Assembly: GCA_001600695.1 (NCBI GenBank)
Contig: BCKQ01000002.1
Coordinates: 1,437,340 to 1,501,339 of the forward strand
Direction of reading: 5' to 3'
Length of the DNA: 64,000 bases
DNA from: Ascoidea asiatica
Taxonomy: Eukaryota; Ascomycota; Saccharomycetes; Ascoideales; Ascoideaceae
Positions 1 to 8,531 of the stretch are shown in pieces (position 1 is the first letter of the stretch; the number at the start of each line of letters is the position of its first letter). The notes under the pieces are model-generated. The model was not told where the DNA came from, did no database searches, and saw nothing but the letters and a program-made list of their open reading frames with translations. The position numbers were made by a program, and so were the translations under genes.

Positions 1-39
1 GTTCCAAAAAGTTCTAGAATGTTCTAGAAAGTTCTAGAA
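1..39. promoter_or_regulatory. Heat shock element array (Hsf1 site)
   Basis: Three consecutive 10-bp units of the form GTTCTAGAAa/t give six perfectly phased inverted nTTCn/nGAAn blocks: TTC at 12, 22 and 32, GAA at 17, 27 and 37. One further TTC at 2-4 lies exactly one unit (10 bp) upstream. This is the canonical continuous perfect-type binding site for trimeric Hsf1. The array starts at the window edge, so it may be longer. The target may be a gene to the left; the first gene to the right starts about 2.95 kb away. Confidence 0.8.
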
Positions 40-100
40 AAACCTAAACAGCAACTTTTGATAAAATGAACAGAAAAAGCTTTTAAAGCATTAAGAAGAC

Positions 101-200
101 GGATAAGTAAGATTAAGCAACTTAATGTTAGATAAGGTAAGAAAGGTAAGATAAGGTAGGATAAAGCAAGATAAGGTGAGATAAAGTGAGATAAAGTAAC
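101..200 (+). repeat. Degenerate 10-bp GATAAG-type tandem array
   Basis: From 131 to 200 the sequence keeps a strict 10-bp period with a core like GATAARGYRA, in about seven degenerate copies, with a related GATAAG at 102-107. Several copies contain GATAAG (131, 150, 170), the core recognised by fungal GATA zinc-finger factors (Gln3/Gat1 type); others read GATAAA. The one-helical-turn period would place all sites on one DNA face. Function is inferred from the motif only. Confidence 0.55.
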
Positions 201-903
201 AACAAAGTAAATTATGATTTGATAACATAATTCATTATTTTTAGATTTGCAATTTCTTTCTAATTTCTTTCTGAATTTTTTTCTATATTTTTGTTGAGTG
301 TTTCCTGATTAATTTGTGATTCTTTGATGTTTATTTGGTGATTCTTTCAAGCCTGCTGATAGTATTCCACTAAAAGTATTCTGTTCTTTGTATTGCTATT
401 TATATTCACTTGATCTTTTCTTTTATTCAAATTTTTCAAATTATTCAAAATATTCAAATTACTCATCCTATTATTTCGCAGTTATGATTCATGAATGGGT
501 AGATTACAAATTATAAATTTTAAATCATAAATCATAAACCATAATCTATCATATAATCAAATAATCAAATAAATGAATAAATAAAATATAAAAAATTGTT
601 GGGATTCTTGAGACATAATGGATTAAATTAAGTTGTTTCAGTTTGAAAATTATCAAAGATAATGAAAAATGAGGTCAATATTATAAATAGATTAATAATA
701 AATAATATGTATTAATATATGTAAAATAGTAAATATAAAACTCAATAATTTCAAAAACTATATAAAATTGAAAAACGTGTAGATAAAAACAGACATATTT
801 TTATAGTTTTGTGTGCATTGGACAATTAATCTTCTTCATCACTTAAATTGTCAATTACTTATAATTTGCTTTTTTTATTTTTAGTACTTCTGAAGCAACG
901 GCG

Positions 904-1236
904 TCAATATTCAACGTTATAATTAACATTATAACTCTCTGACAACCACGCCCAATTTTTAAGGGATAAACTAATCGGAGTATTCCTTAATAGTTTGCTA
1001 ATCAATATTCGCTTTTGTTGAGTCAAATTTTTGATACAACTATGGTTCTTCACAAAATTGGAAAAGGAAACTGTCTAATTTCTTTTTCATTTGGACTGGT
1101 AAATTATCTTTACTTTTGATCCAAGGTTTTGGAATAAATGCTTTCTTCATAATTGAGTCTTCCGATTGGCAACCAACCAGTAAGGGATTGAAGGCAAATT
1201 CAACATTTGTTGCTTGAAAATAAGATGGTGGAGGAT
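904..1236 (-). pseudogene. Possible decayed coding relic, unidentified
   Basis: On the minus strand one frame reads protein-like text from about 1236 (DPPPSYFQATNVEF...) to a stop at 1040-1042 (...FQFCEEP). A second frame, open before that stop, continues with protein-like text (...TQQKRILISKLLRN...NWAWLSESYN...) to a stop at 904-906. Codon and residue composition resemble real protein more than the flanking AT-rich DNA, but there is no suitable ATG at the start and a frame change is needed. No family is recognised. It could be a relic, a spliced small gene, or chance. Confidence 0.25.
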
Positions 1237-1399
1237 CTATTTTCTTTTGAAGTAATTTTAGCAATATTTGGAATTGAAGGAAAAGAAAATAAAATAAAAA
1301 AAAGGTTAACTCAAATATTTTTAACAACGAGTGACAACGAGCAACAACAACTGACAACACATATATTGAACATCCAACATTCAATATAAAAAAATAAGT

Positions 1400-1405
1400 C
1401 ACGTG
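1400..1405. promoter_or_regulatory. CACGTG E-box
   Basis: Perfect palindromic CACGTG, the core bound by Cbf1/Pho4-type bHLH proteins. It is one of about ten such sites in the window that lie in promoter-bearing intergenic regions. Confidence 0.45.
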
Positions 1406-1945
1406 TCATAGTTGAAACATATTTGAATTAAACTTAAAAGAAACAAAAATAAAGAAATAATAATTGCCTGTAAAGGCATAAAAAGAAAAAGTAAAATAAA
1501 TGAAAACAATTATAACAAATATCAATTATTTCTTCACTTTAAACAACATAAAAATTACAAATTTTGAAAAAGATTTAAATTCCACAGCATCTTCAATCAA
1601 TCAGTTACTGAAAACTGAAATATTTTTTCTTTCTCATCTTCAATTTGATCGAACCATTTAAATAAAATCTAATCTCATCATTAATCTCACTAATTTCTGT
1701 ATAAGTTCGCTAATCCCACTAATCATACTACCAAATTTTATTTTTCATATAACATTTGTATTTCTACTTGTATTTGTATTTGCATCTTTATTTGAATTCA
1801 TCTTATATTAAGTTACTCTAATATTATTTAATACTTTTATTTTTATATAATCTATTGAAATTTCCTCAAAATTAATTTATGTCCATTAAATTCAATAATT
1901 TCAATCCATTTCAATTCATTTCAATAATTTTTTTTGTTTTTCTAA

Positions 1946-1946
<1 letters not shown>

Positions 1947-1979
<33 letters not shown>

Positions 1980-1980
1980 G
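1947..1980 (+). repeat. AAT trinucleotide microsatellite
   Basis: Roughly ten to eleven uninterrupted AAT units in non-coding DNA about 1 kb upstream of the HSF-type gene. No function is evident. Confidence 0.7.
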
Positions 1981-2967
1981 ATTAAATATTTTATTTTTTA
2001 ATAAAAATTTGTATACTTAACGTATTTATCACTGTTAACATCGTTACATAATCCAGTATAAGCCAGTATTTACTGTACTGATACTAATTACCTGTTTGGC
2101 TTAACTTTTCAACAAATCTCAATACTTTCAAAACATCTAACAAAATTCTATAAACTTATCAAAAATAACCTATCAATAATAACCTATCAATAATAACATT
2201 TCAATATTAAAATATCAACAAAATTTCAATAAAATATCAGTAATCTAAATTATCACACTCCAAAATCTCATCTCTTTACTTGTTTTTCTTTATTTTTCCT
2301 TATTTTCCTTAATTTTCCTTAATTTTTTCTCATTTTTCATTTATAAGTCATTTTTAACCGATAAAAAATATTTAAAACCATAAACTAAATTACAATAATA
2401 ATTAATAAAAGAACTTTTCAATAATATTTTATTCATCTTTTACTTATATTTCATAAAAATATATTACAAATACAACTATTCTTTTTTTCTCTTTTCAATT
2501 TCAAAACATCATCAATTTTAACTAAGGAAAAAAGATTATCCTTTATTTTATCCTCTCTCTTTATTAGTTTTTCCTATTAATATAATCTTTCTTATTCATT
2601 ACGTATAGAAAAAAAACTCAATTCTTTTATCCTTAATATTTCATAAAATATCAAAAGAATAATTTTCTTACTAATATTATTTGTATTAACTTCCTTCTTT
2701 ACACTAAACTACTGGAAATAGATCATTCTGTCTTGAATTCCTAAATCATAAAACTTTTACTAGAACTTTTACTATAACTTTCATTAGACTTCATTATTTA
2801 ATATTCAATATTTGATATTTGATATTTAATATTTAATATTATTATTTTTATTAAAGTATACTTTTAAAACTTTTTTTTTCAATTAGTTTCTCAGATTTCT
2901 TTCTGTAATTACTTTTTTTAATCACTTATTCTTGTTCTTTTTGTTTTTCAATTTTTTAATTACATAT

Positions 2968-2991
2968 ATGGAAGCTATATACTTTGTTTAA
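2968..2991 (+). promoter_or_regulatory. Seven-codon uORF abutting the main start
   Basis: ATG at 2968 opens a frame MEAIYFV ending in TAA at 2989-2991, one base before the ATG (2993) of the HSF-type regulator. If the transcript includes it, a ribosome terminating here sits directly on the main start codon, an arrangement that could lower or regulate translation of this regulator. The transcript start is unknown. Confidence 0.45.
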
Positions 2992-2992
2992 A

Positions 2993-5980
2993 ATGTCTTC
3001 CTCTAATATCAATAACAATAATAATAAAAAGAATAGTGCAAATAATCCTAATAATCCCAATAATACTGATAATAATATTCTATCTAATAAAATATTAGAA
3101 AATAATGATTCTCCAATTACAACTTCACAATCTAATTCAAAAAAAAATAAAAAAAAAGATTCAACAACTGGTAATCATACTATTTTTATTCATAAATTAT
3201 ATAGTATGTTAGAAAATAAAAATATATCTCATTTAATTTGGTGGGCAAATGATGGAAAAAGTTTTTATATTCATCCAAGTGAAGATTTTTCTTCTGTTTT
3301 ATCAAGTTTTTTTAAACATACAAATGTTTCAAGTTTTGTAAGACAATTAAATATGTACGGATTTCATAAAATTAATGATAATAATATTAATAATAACAAT
3401 AATAAAAATATAAGTCAAGATAATACTCCTCTGCAGAAATCAAGAAACTTAAATGATAATAATAATATAATTATTAATAAAAATAAAAATCCTTGTTTAT
3501 CAACATGGGAATTTAAACATGCCCTGGGAATTTTTAAAAAAGGTGATACTAATGCATTAAATACAATTAAAAGAAGAACTTCAAAAAATATTCAAGCTAC
3601 ATCTCAAGCTCAACAAAATAAAGATAGTAAATCGGATTCAAAAGAAAACAAAAAAGAATTCAAGAATAATCTTATTCAACAAAAAGAAAATATTTCAAAT
3701 CAAAGAGATAATAAATCAAGAAATAATTCTGAATTAACTAAATCTTCATCAAAAATAGATCTGATAATGAATTCCCCTATAAATTCAAATCAAAAACTTA
3801 ACACACTCGGTAATTTAACTAACAGTAATAATTATAACAAGACTTCAAGCGATAATATAGATTTGAAATATATTAATAGTCATAACAATCTTACACCTAT
3901 AAATGATCAATTTAATAATAATACGTCTCAAAATCAACCTCCACCACTATTTAATAACAATGTATTTGATGATAGAAAACTAGAAATTAATGATTCAAAA
4001 GATAATTCAAAACAACAATATAATGATTTAAACTGTAAATATGAAGATTTAAAACATACCATAAATAATTTAGAAAGAGAAAATTCAATAATTCAAACTA
4101 AATATCAAGAAGCAATAATTGATTTAAAAAATACAAATTTAGATATTGTTAAATTATTAGAAATATTACAAAAAACAATTCAATCAACATATCCACCTAA
4201 ATCAGATAATTATTTCAAAAATCAAAATGATAATAATAATAATGGTCCAATATCAAACCAATTTAATCTCGAATCAGAAATTGAAATGTTTAAATCCTCA
4301 ATATTACAAAGAACCAGAGATCATGGAGTTTATCAATTACCTGTTCAAAATACTCCAATTCAAATCACCTCCATTCCTGGATCTCAATTCTCTACTTTAC
4401 AAACTCAAGCATATAATCAACCTCAATCAGCTGGGCCTTATTTTCAATCACAACAACAATTTCAACCTCAATTTCATATGGAACCTGAACCTCAGTCAAG
4501 TGTAAAAACTACTTACAGTATTCCATCAATGCCTATAACAAGACCTCAGATAAGTCAAGCACCTCCATTTTTACCAGCTCCAGAATCTCAACCAGATCAA
4601 AATCAAGATTCAAAAATGGAGGAAGTTCCAATAGCACCTTCTCAAATTTCCATGAGTTCACAACCTTCTCAAAATCATCAATTTCAGCCTACAATTTCTT
4701 CAGCTCCTGTTACTTATAAAACACCATTTCAAAATGCATTTGCTTCAACCAAACTGAATAGACAAAAGAGTATATTCTGCGACCCATTAGCACCTGAACC
4801 AGGCTATTTACAACCTGAGTTTCAAAACTATAACAATAATAATACTAATAATACTAATCTTATTCATGGGAGTTCTTTAAATAATCCTCAATTAAATACA
4901 GGATATATTTCCACTGGATCAAGTGCAAGAACGTCAACTTTTTCAAATGGGTCTCTTAGTTTATCATCGGGAAACATAGAAAGTGATTTTTCATCTTTAA
5001 GAACACCATCAGCTGTATTCAATAACAGTAACAATGGTAATAATAATAATAATAGTAATCTAAATTACTTCAATAATATAAATAATAATAATATCAATAA
5101 TATAAATAATAATAATATCAATAATATAAATAATAATAATATCAATAATAGTAGTAATAATAATGGCTTTATAAATTTAAATAAGAGCAGCAAATTGAAT
5201 AGAAATTTAAGTGATTATAATGTTAAATCTCCATATGCACCTATAACTGGATCAAGCCCTAGAGACTCTTTAAATAATACAAATAATACAAATAATAGTA
5301 ATATAATTATTTCTAATTCTACTAGTAGTAGTAATAATAATAATATTAATATAAACTATTTTAGAGAAAGAAGACCAGTATCCTTCCCAGCTAATCAATT
5401 GGAAAGTGTACAAAGAATAAATCAAGAAGAAGAGATTTTTTCAAGAAAAAGACATGCATCAAATGATGTTTCATTTGATCAAACATCCAATTCATATTCA
5501 AGATCTAATTCAACAGAAAATTTTATAACTGATAAGCGTAAACAATCTGTATTTTATGGATCATCAGTATCAATGAATTCAACAATCAAACAACCAGCAA
5601 GTTTAAGTATAGATACAAGTAATTTTTCTCATTTTGATAATTATAATAATAACAATAATACTATTAATAATAATCTCAATAATTCTTCTATAAGTCAAAT
5701 TCCACTGAGGAAACAAAGTCAAAATCAAATAATATATAAAAACTTAACCCCAATATCCAATTTGTCTAAAGATTTAAAAAAAAGTTATGGTAATAAAATA
5801 TCTCCATTAGCATCAGCACCCATTTCAAATCGGATTAGTGATTTGACAGATGCAAATACAACAACAAAAACAAATGAAATTAATAATATCAATTGTAATA
5901 CATCAGCAACTACTGCTATCAATTCTAATTCCGCTAATAATTCTAAAATTCAATCTTTATTGAATCCAAAAGACTCATGA
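2993..5980 (+). CDS. HSF-type DNA-binding transcription factor, SFL1/MGA1 family
   Basis: A 995-residue protein. An HSF-type winged-helix DNA-binding domain is split by an Asn-rich insert: residues about 62-130 contain HKLYSMLEN, LIWWANDGKSF, FFKHTN and SFVRQLNMYGFHK, and about 172-203 contain WEFKH, FKKGD and the IKRR basic end. Short coiled-coil-like text follows near residues 350-400, then a long Asn/Gln/Ser-rich region with Pro/Gln patches that is probably disordered. Sfl1/Mga1 proteins are nuclear regulators of flocculation, filamentation and pseudohyphal growth. The ATG at 2993 is chosen because the in-frame codon at 2984 is TTG. A 24-bp unit occurs three times at 5071-5142 (encoding NNINNNNI), and an inverted repeat covers the stop codon. 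Sfl1 versus Mga1 orthology is not resolved. Confidence 0.85.
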   Translation: MSSSNINNNNNKKNSANNPNNPNNTDNNILSNKILENNDSPITTSQSNSKKNKKKDSTTGNHTIFIHKLYSMLENKNISHLIWWANDGKSFYIHPSEDFSSVLSSFFKHTNVSSFVRQLNMYGFHKINDNNINNNNNKNISQDNTPLQKSRNLNDNNNIIINKNKNPCLSTWEFKHALGIFKKGDTNALNTIKRRTSKNIQATSQAQQNKDSKSDSKENKKEFKNNLIQQKENISNQRDNKSRNNSELTKSSSKIDLIMNSPINSNQKLNTLGNLTNSNNYNKTSSDNIDLKYINSHNNLTPINDQFNNNTSQNQPPPLFNNNVFDDRKLEINDSKDNSKQQYNDLNCKYEDLKHTINNLERENSIIQTKYQEAIIDLKNTNLDIVKLLEILQKTIQSTYPPKSDNYFKNQNDNNNNGPISNQFNLESEIEMFKSSILQRTRDHGVYQLPVQNTPIQITSIPGSQFSTLQTQAYNQPQSAGPYFQSQQQFQPQFHMEPEPQSSVKTTYSIPSMPITRPQISQAPPFLPAPESQPDQNQDSKMEEVPIAPSQISMSSQPSQNHQFQPTISSAPVTYKTPFQNAFASTKLNRQKSIFCDPLAPEPGYLQPEFQNYNNNNTNNTNLIHGSSLNNPQLNTGYISTGSSARTSTFSNGSLSLSSGNIESDFSSLRTPSAVFNNSNNGNNNNNSNLNYFNNINNNNINNINNNNINNINNNNINNSSNNNGFINLNKSSKLNRNLSDYNVKSPYAPITGSSPRDSLNNTNNTNNSNIIISNSTSSSNNNNININYFRERRPVSFPANQLESVQRINQEEEIFSRKRHASNDVSFDQTSNSYSRSNSTENFITDKRKQSVFYGSSVSMNSTIKQPASLSIDTSNFSHFDNYNNNNNTINNNLNNSSISQIPLRKQSQNQIIYKNLTPISNLSKDLKKSYGNKISPLASAPISNRISDLTDANTTTKTNEINNINCNTSATTAINSNSANNSKIQSLLNPKDS
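5071..5142 (+). repeat. 24-bp coding tandem repeat, three perfect copies
   Basis: Three identical 24-bp units at 5071-5094, 5095-5118 and 5119-5142 encode an eight-residue Asn/Ile unit inside the HSF-type protein. Perfect identity suggests recent expansion, so length variation between strains is likely. Confidence 0.85.
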
Positions 5981-6024
5981 AGAAAAGGCTTTCTTATTTC
6001 CTGATTCAATAAAGATTGAATTTT
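5945..6024. repeat. Perfect 22-bp inverted repeat spanning a stop codon
   Basis: Left arm 5945-5966 lies in the last codons of the HSF-type gene (residues KIQSLLN). Right arm 6003-6024 lies in the 3' UTR. The arms are exact reverse complements over 22 bp with a 36-nt loop containing the TGA stop (5978-5980). In RNA this could form a stable A/U-rich hairpin around the stop codon; in DNA, a cruciform. No terminal repeats or coding element suggest a transposon. Confidence 0.85.
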
Positions 6025-6991
6025 TTATGTATATTATTATTTATTGAAATTTTTTTTTTTTGGTACATTTATTTCTAAATTTTCCTTTGATGATTTCTTT
6101 TTTATACTTTTTTATAGAGAACATATTATTTACGGCCTGCTTCTTTTTTTTTCTTCCTTTCTTTTTTTGTTTTATTGAAAGAAAACTAATATATTAAAAT
6201 CTATTTCTATTTCTATTTCTATTTCTAGTTCTTTCTCCACCAAACAGATTTTTCAATGTAAATGAATTAATAAACCTGAGAAAGAACTCATGCATTTAGC
6301 GCGCCTATCGTTATGCTCGCCAAAAATCTTTTATTGTTCTATCCGTTTATGTAAAATGACGTGGGAGGTTTCACAGAAGCGAATTATGTGCAACACCAAC
6401 GGGCCTTTGTGGGTGTGGCACAAACGTAGTTTTCGGGACAAACTGTTCTAATGAAATTTGAAACCATCACAATAGGTCTAGGCGAGTGGGCTTCCTAGTT
6501 ACGTTGATGTTAAATCTCAACGCAACTTCCACCCAACGCAACTTTTTAACATAATCATCCTTACGAGAATAAAAATGTTCGTACACCGAAATAAGCGTCA
6601 ATAAATGCATGTTGCGGCAAATATACATTAATAAAAGTATTTATGCATAAAAATAATTCCAACGCACCTTTTTAAACGTCACGCACTTTTTTAAAAAAAA
6701 ATCAGTTTTAACACGTGATTTAAATGTTGATTACGTAAGTGTGGATAGTTAAAATCGAGTTCATTTCTATTGGTTACTTGTAGCCTATTTTTCATCCTTC
6801 AATATAATCAGCGTTCATCTTCCAAATGAATAGTTTGATCAAGTGAAATATATTGAATTATTCAAGATCTAAAAGATAGTTTTCTCACACTTGCAAATTA
6901 ATTAGATCAAATCTATAATAATATTAAAACTTGATACCTTTCAGGAATTACATAATTTTCAAAATATATTCATCCGATAATTTATACAATA
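5981..6991. other. Intergenic region with MIC10 promoter
   Basis: After the inverted repeat come T-rich DNA and a hexanucleotide run (TTTCTA units, about 6200-6228). A GC-richer island at about 6290-6560 has no open frame worth calling. Further down are CACGTG at 6712-6717 (275 bp before MIC10) and a TTACGTAA palindrome near 6732, a CRE/Yap-type core. No RNA gene was recognised. Confidence 0.5.
6712..6717. promoter_or_regulatory. CACGTG site upstream of MIC10
   Basis: Perfect CACGTG (Cbf1/Pho4-type core) about 275 bp before the MIC10 start, followed about 15 bp later by TTACGTAA. Functional use is inferred from motif and position. Confidence 0.45.
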
Positions 6992-7249
6992 ATGTCTGAA
7001 GTTAAAAGTTCTCAATCTTTACCTCCTGCATCTCAAACTATTTTGAATGATAAATGGGACGTAGTATTATCCAATGCTGTTGTTAAAACTGGTTTAGGTT
7101 TTGGTTTTGGTGTTTTAGCATCTGTTTTAATATTCAAAAGACGTCAATTCCCTGTTTGGTTAGGTGTTGGTTTTGGACTTGGTAGAGGTTACTCTGAAGG
7201 TGATGCTATATTTCGTTCACCAATTGGTTTACGTCATACCCAAGCTTAA
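6992..7249 (+). CDS. MIC10: MICOS complex subunit Mic10
   Basis: Eighty-five residues, close to the usual size of Mic10. Two hydrophobic segments carry the family's glycine-rich motifs: [15 protein letters not shown] (about residues 34-48) and a second stretch with alternating glycines, [15 protein letters not shown], separated by a short basic loop (KRRQF). Mic10 is an inner mitochondrial membrane hairpin protein that oligomerises through these glycine motifs and bends the membrane at crista junctions. Single exon with an ATG start. It converges with the palmitoyltransferase gene downstream across an unusually long 1.28-kb gap. Confidence 0.92.
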   Translation: MSEVKSSQSLPPASQTILNDKWDVVLSNAVVKTGLGFGFGVLASVLIFKRRQFPVWLGVGFGLGRGYSEGDAIFRSPIGLRHTQA

Positions 7250-8531
7250 GGTAATCAATTCATTTATTCATTCATTTATTCATTCAATTCATCTCATTCT
7301 TTTCATTTTTTCCAGTTTATTTCAATTCATTGAAATTTTCATTCAAGATAAAATGAAAATTAAGAACAATTGAATGAAAAAATTTACTTTTTTGCATCTA
7401 AAATATTTAATTACCATAAACTTACAAACAAAAATTAAAATTTCAAATTTTTTAAAGGTAAAGATTATAAACTAAAATTCCAACAAGCTAATCCCCAAAT
7501 TTCAAATCTCTAATCATTTATTCTTCATCCCATTTATTAAATATTCAATTAATTTTTTCATTTTTATAAATAGCTTCTCATTTTCAAACTAGAAGATTTT
7601 CAAAAAGGAAAAATTGAATATTTTAGTCCCATTTTTTTTAATGAAACAGTAATCTTCTTTTAATGTTATATATTTATTTACTACGAGTATTGTTTTTTTT
7701 TTAGCAAAAAATTTTTATCATTTTTAATTATTATATATATTCTTTCTCAATCACTCTTGTTTAATATATTAGATTTAAACATATAAAAGAATTTTTTTTG
7801 CTTCTACAGTATTTTTTTTTGCCATGAATACAAAAAAAAAGCATATGAAATACTTTATGTTATTTTATGTAATATGTAAAATTAAGGAAAAAAAAGAATC
7901 TTATTTCACATACTTCCTGACTTGAAATAAGCTATAAATTATTTATGGGTTTATCCTCCCAATATACTGTATAATTTAGAATACAAAATTCCTTTTTCTC
8001 GTTTATATAGGTTAAGAAATAGAAAAGAAAAGGAAAAAGAAAAAGAAGCAAAAAAAATAATTATTAAAGCAAAGTTTATAGCAACAACCGTTATGTCAAA
8101 GAATAATTCTATCAACTTATAAAGGCATCATTAAGAAGGCAAAAAAAGCAAAAAACAAAATGAAAAAACAAAATAAAAAGACCAAACAACAACAAAGAAA
8201 AGCAATGAATTTCTAAAGCAAAATTTGAATTGTAAAACAAAAAATGAACACAAAAAAAAATTAATGAAAAATTAAATAGATCCAGTAAATTTTTTATCAG
8301 AGTGAGAATAAATGCATAAAGTAAAATTGAGAATTTGTTAACATAAAATAAATAAAATGAATTTAAAAGGTTTCACACAATAAATAGGACAACAAAAACA
8401 AAAAGAAAGTAAGAAAAAGCTAACCATAAATACCATTTTTTTTGAATTAAGATAAAAAAGTATTGGGTAAAATTGATTATTCTTTAAATTTGAATGTAAG
8501 GTTTAGATGAAATATAATAATATAGTTTAAT
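7250..8531. other. Long convergent intergenic region
   Basis: This 1.28-kb stretch lies between two 3' ends. It is uniformly AT-rich, with poly-A/T tracts and no GC-richer island. A perfect 9-bp stem with a 14-nt loop occurs at 7900-7908/7923-7931. No open frame or RNA gene is recognisable. It may hold long 3' UTRs or an unannotated non-coding transcript. Confidence 0.4.

Larger units (their letters stand above)
1..2992. other. Long gene-free region upstream of the HSF-type regulator
   Basis: About 3 kb without a convincing intact gene. It holds the heat-shock-element array (1-39), the GATA-type 10-bp array (about 101-200), one CACGTG (1400-1405), a possible decayed coding relic on the minus strand (904-1236) and an AAT microsatellite near 1948-1978. 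From about 1,450 to 2,960 the sequence is AT-rich with long T- and C/T-rich stretches, as expected for a long promoter and 5' UTR of a morphogenesis-type transcription factor. Which gene the left-end elements serve cannot be decided, because a divergent gene may lie left of the window. Confidence 0.6.
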
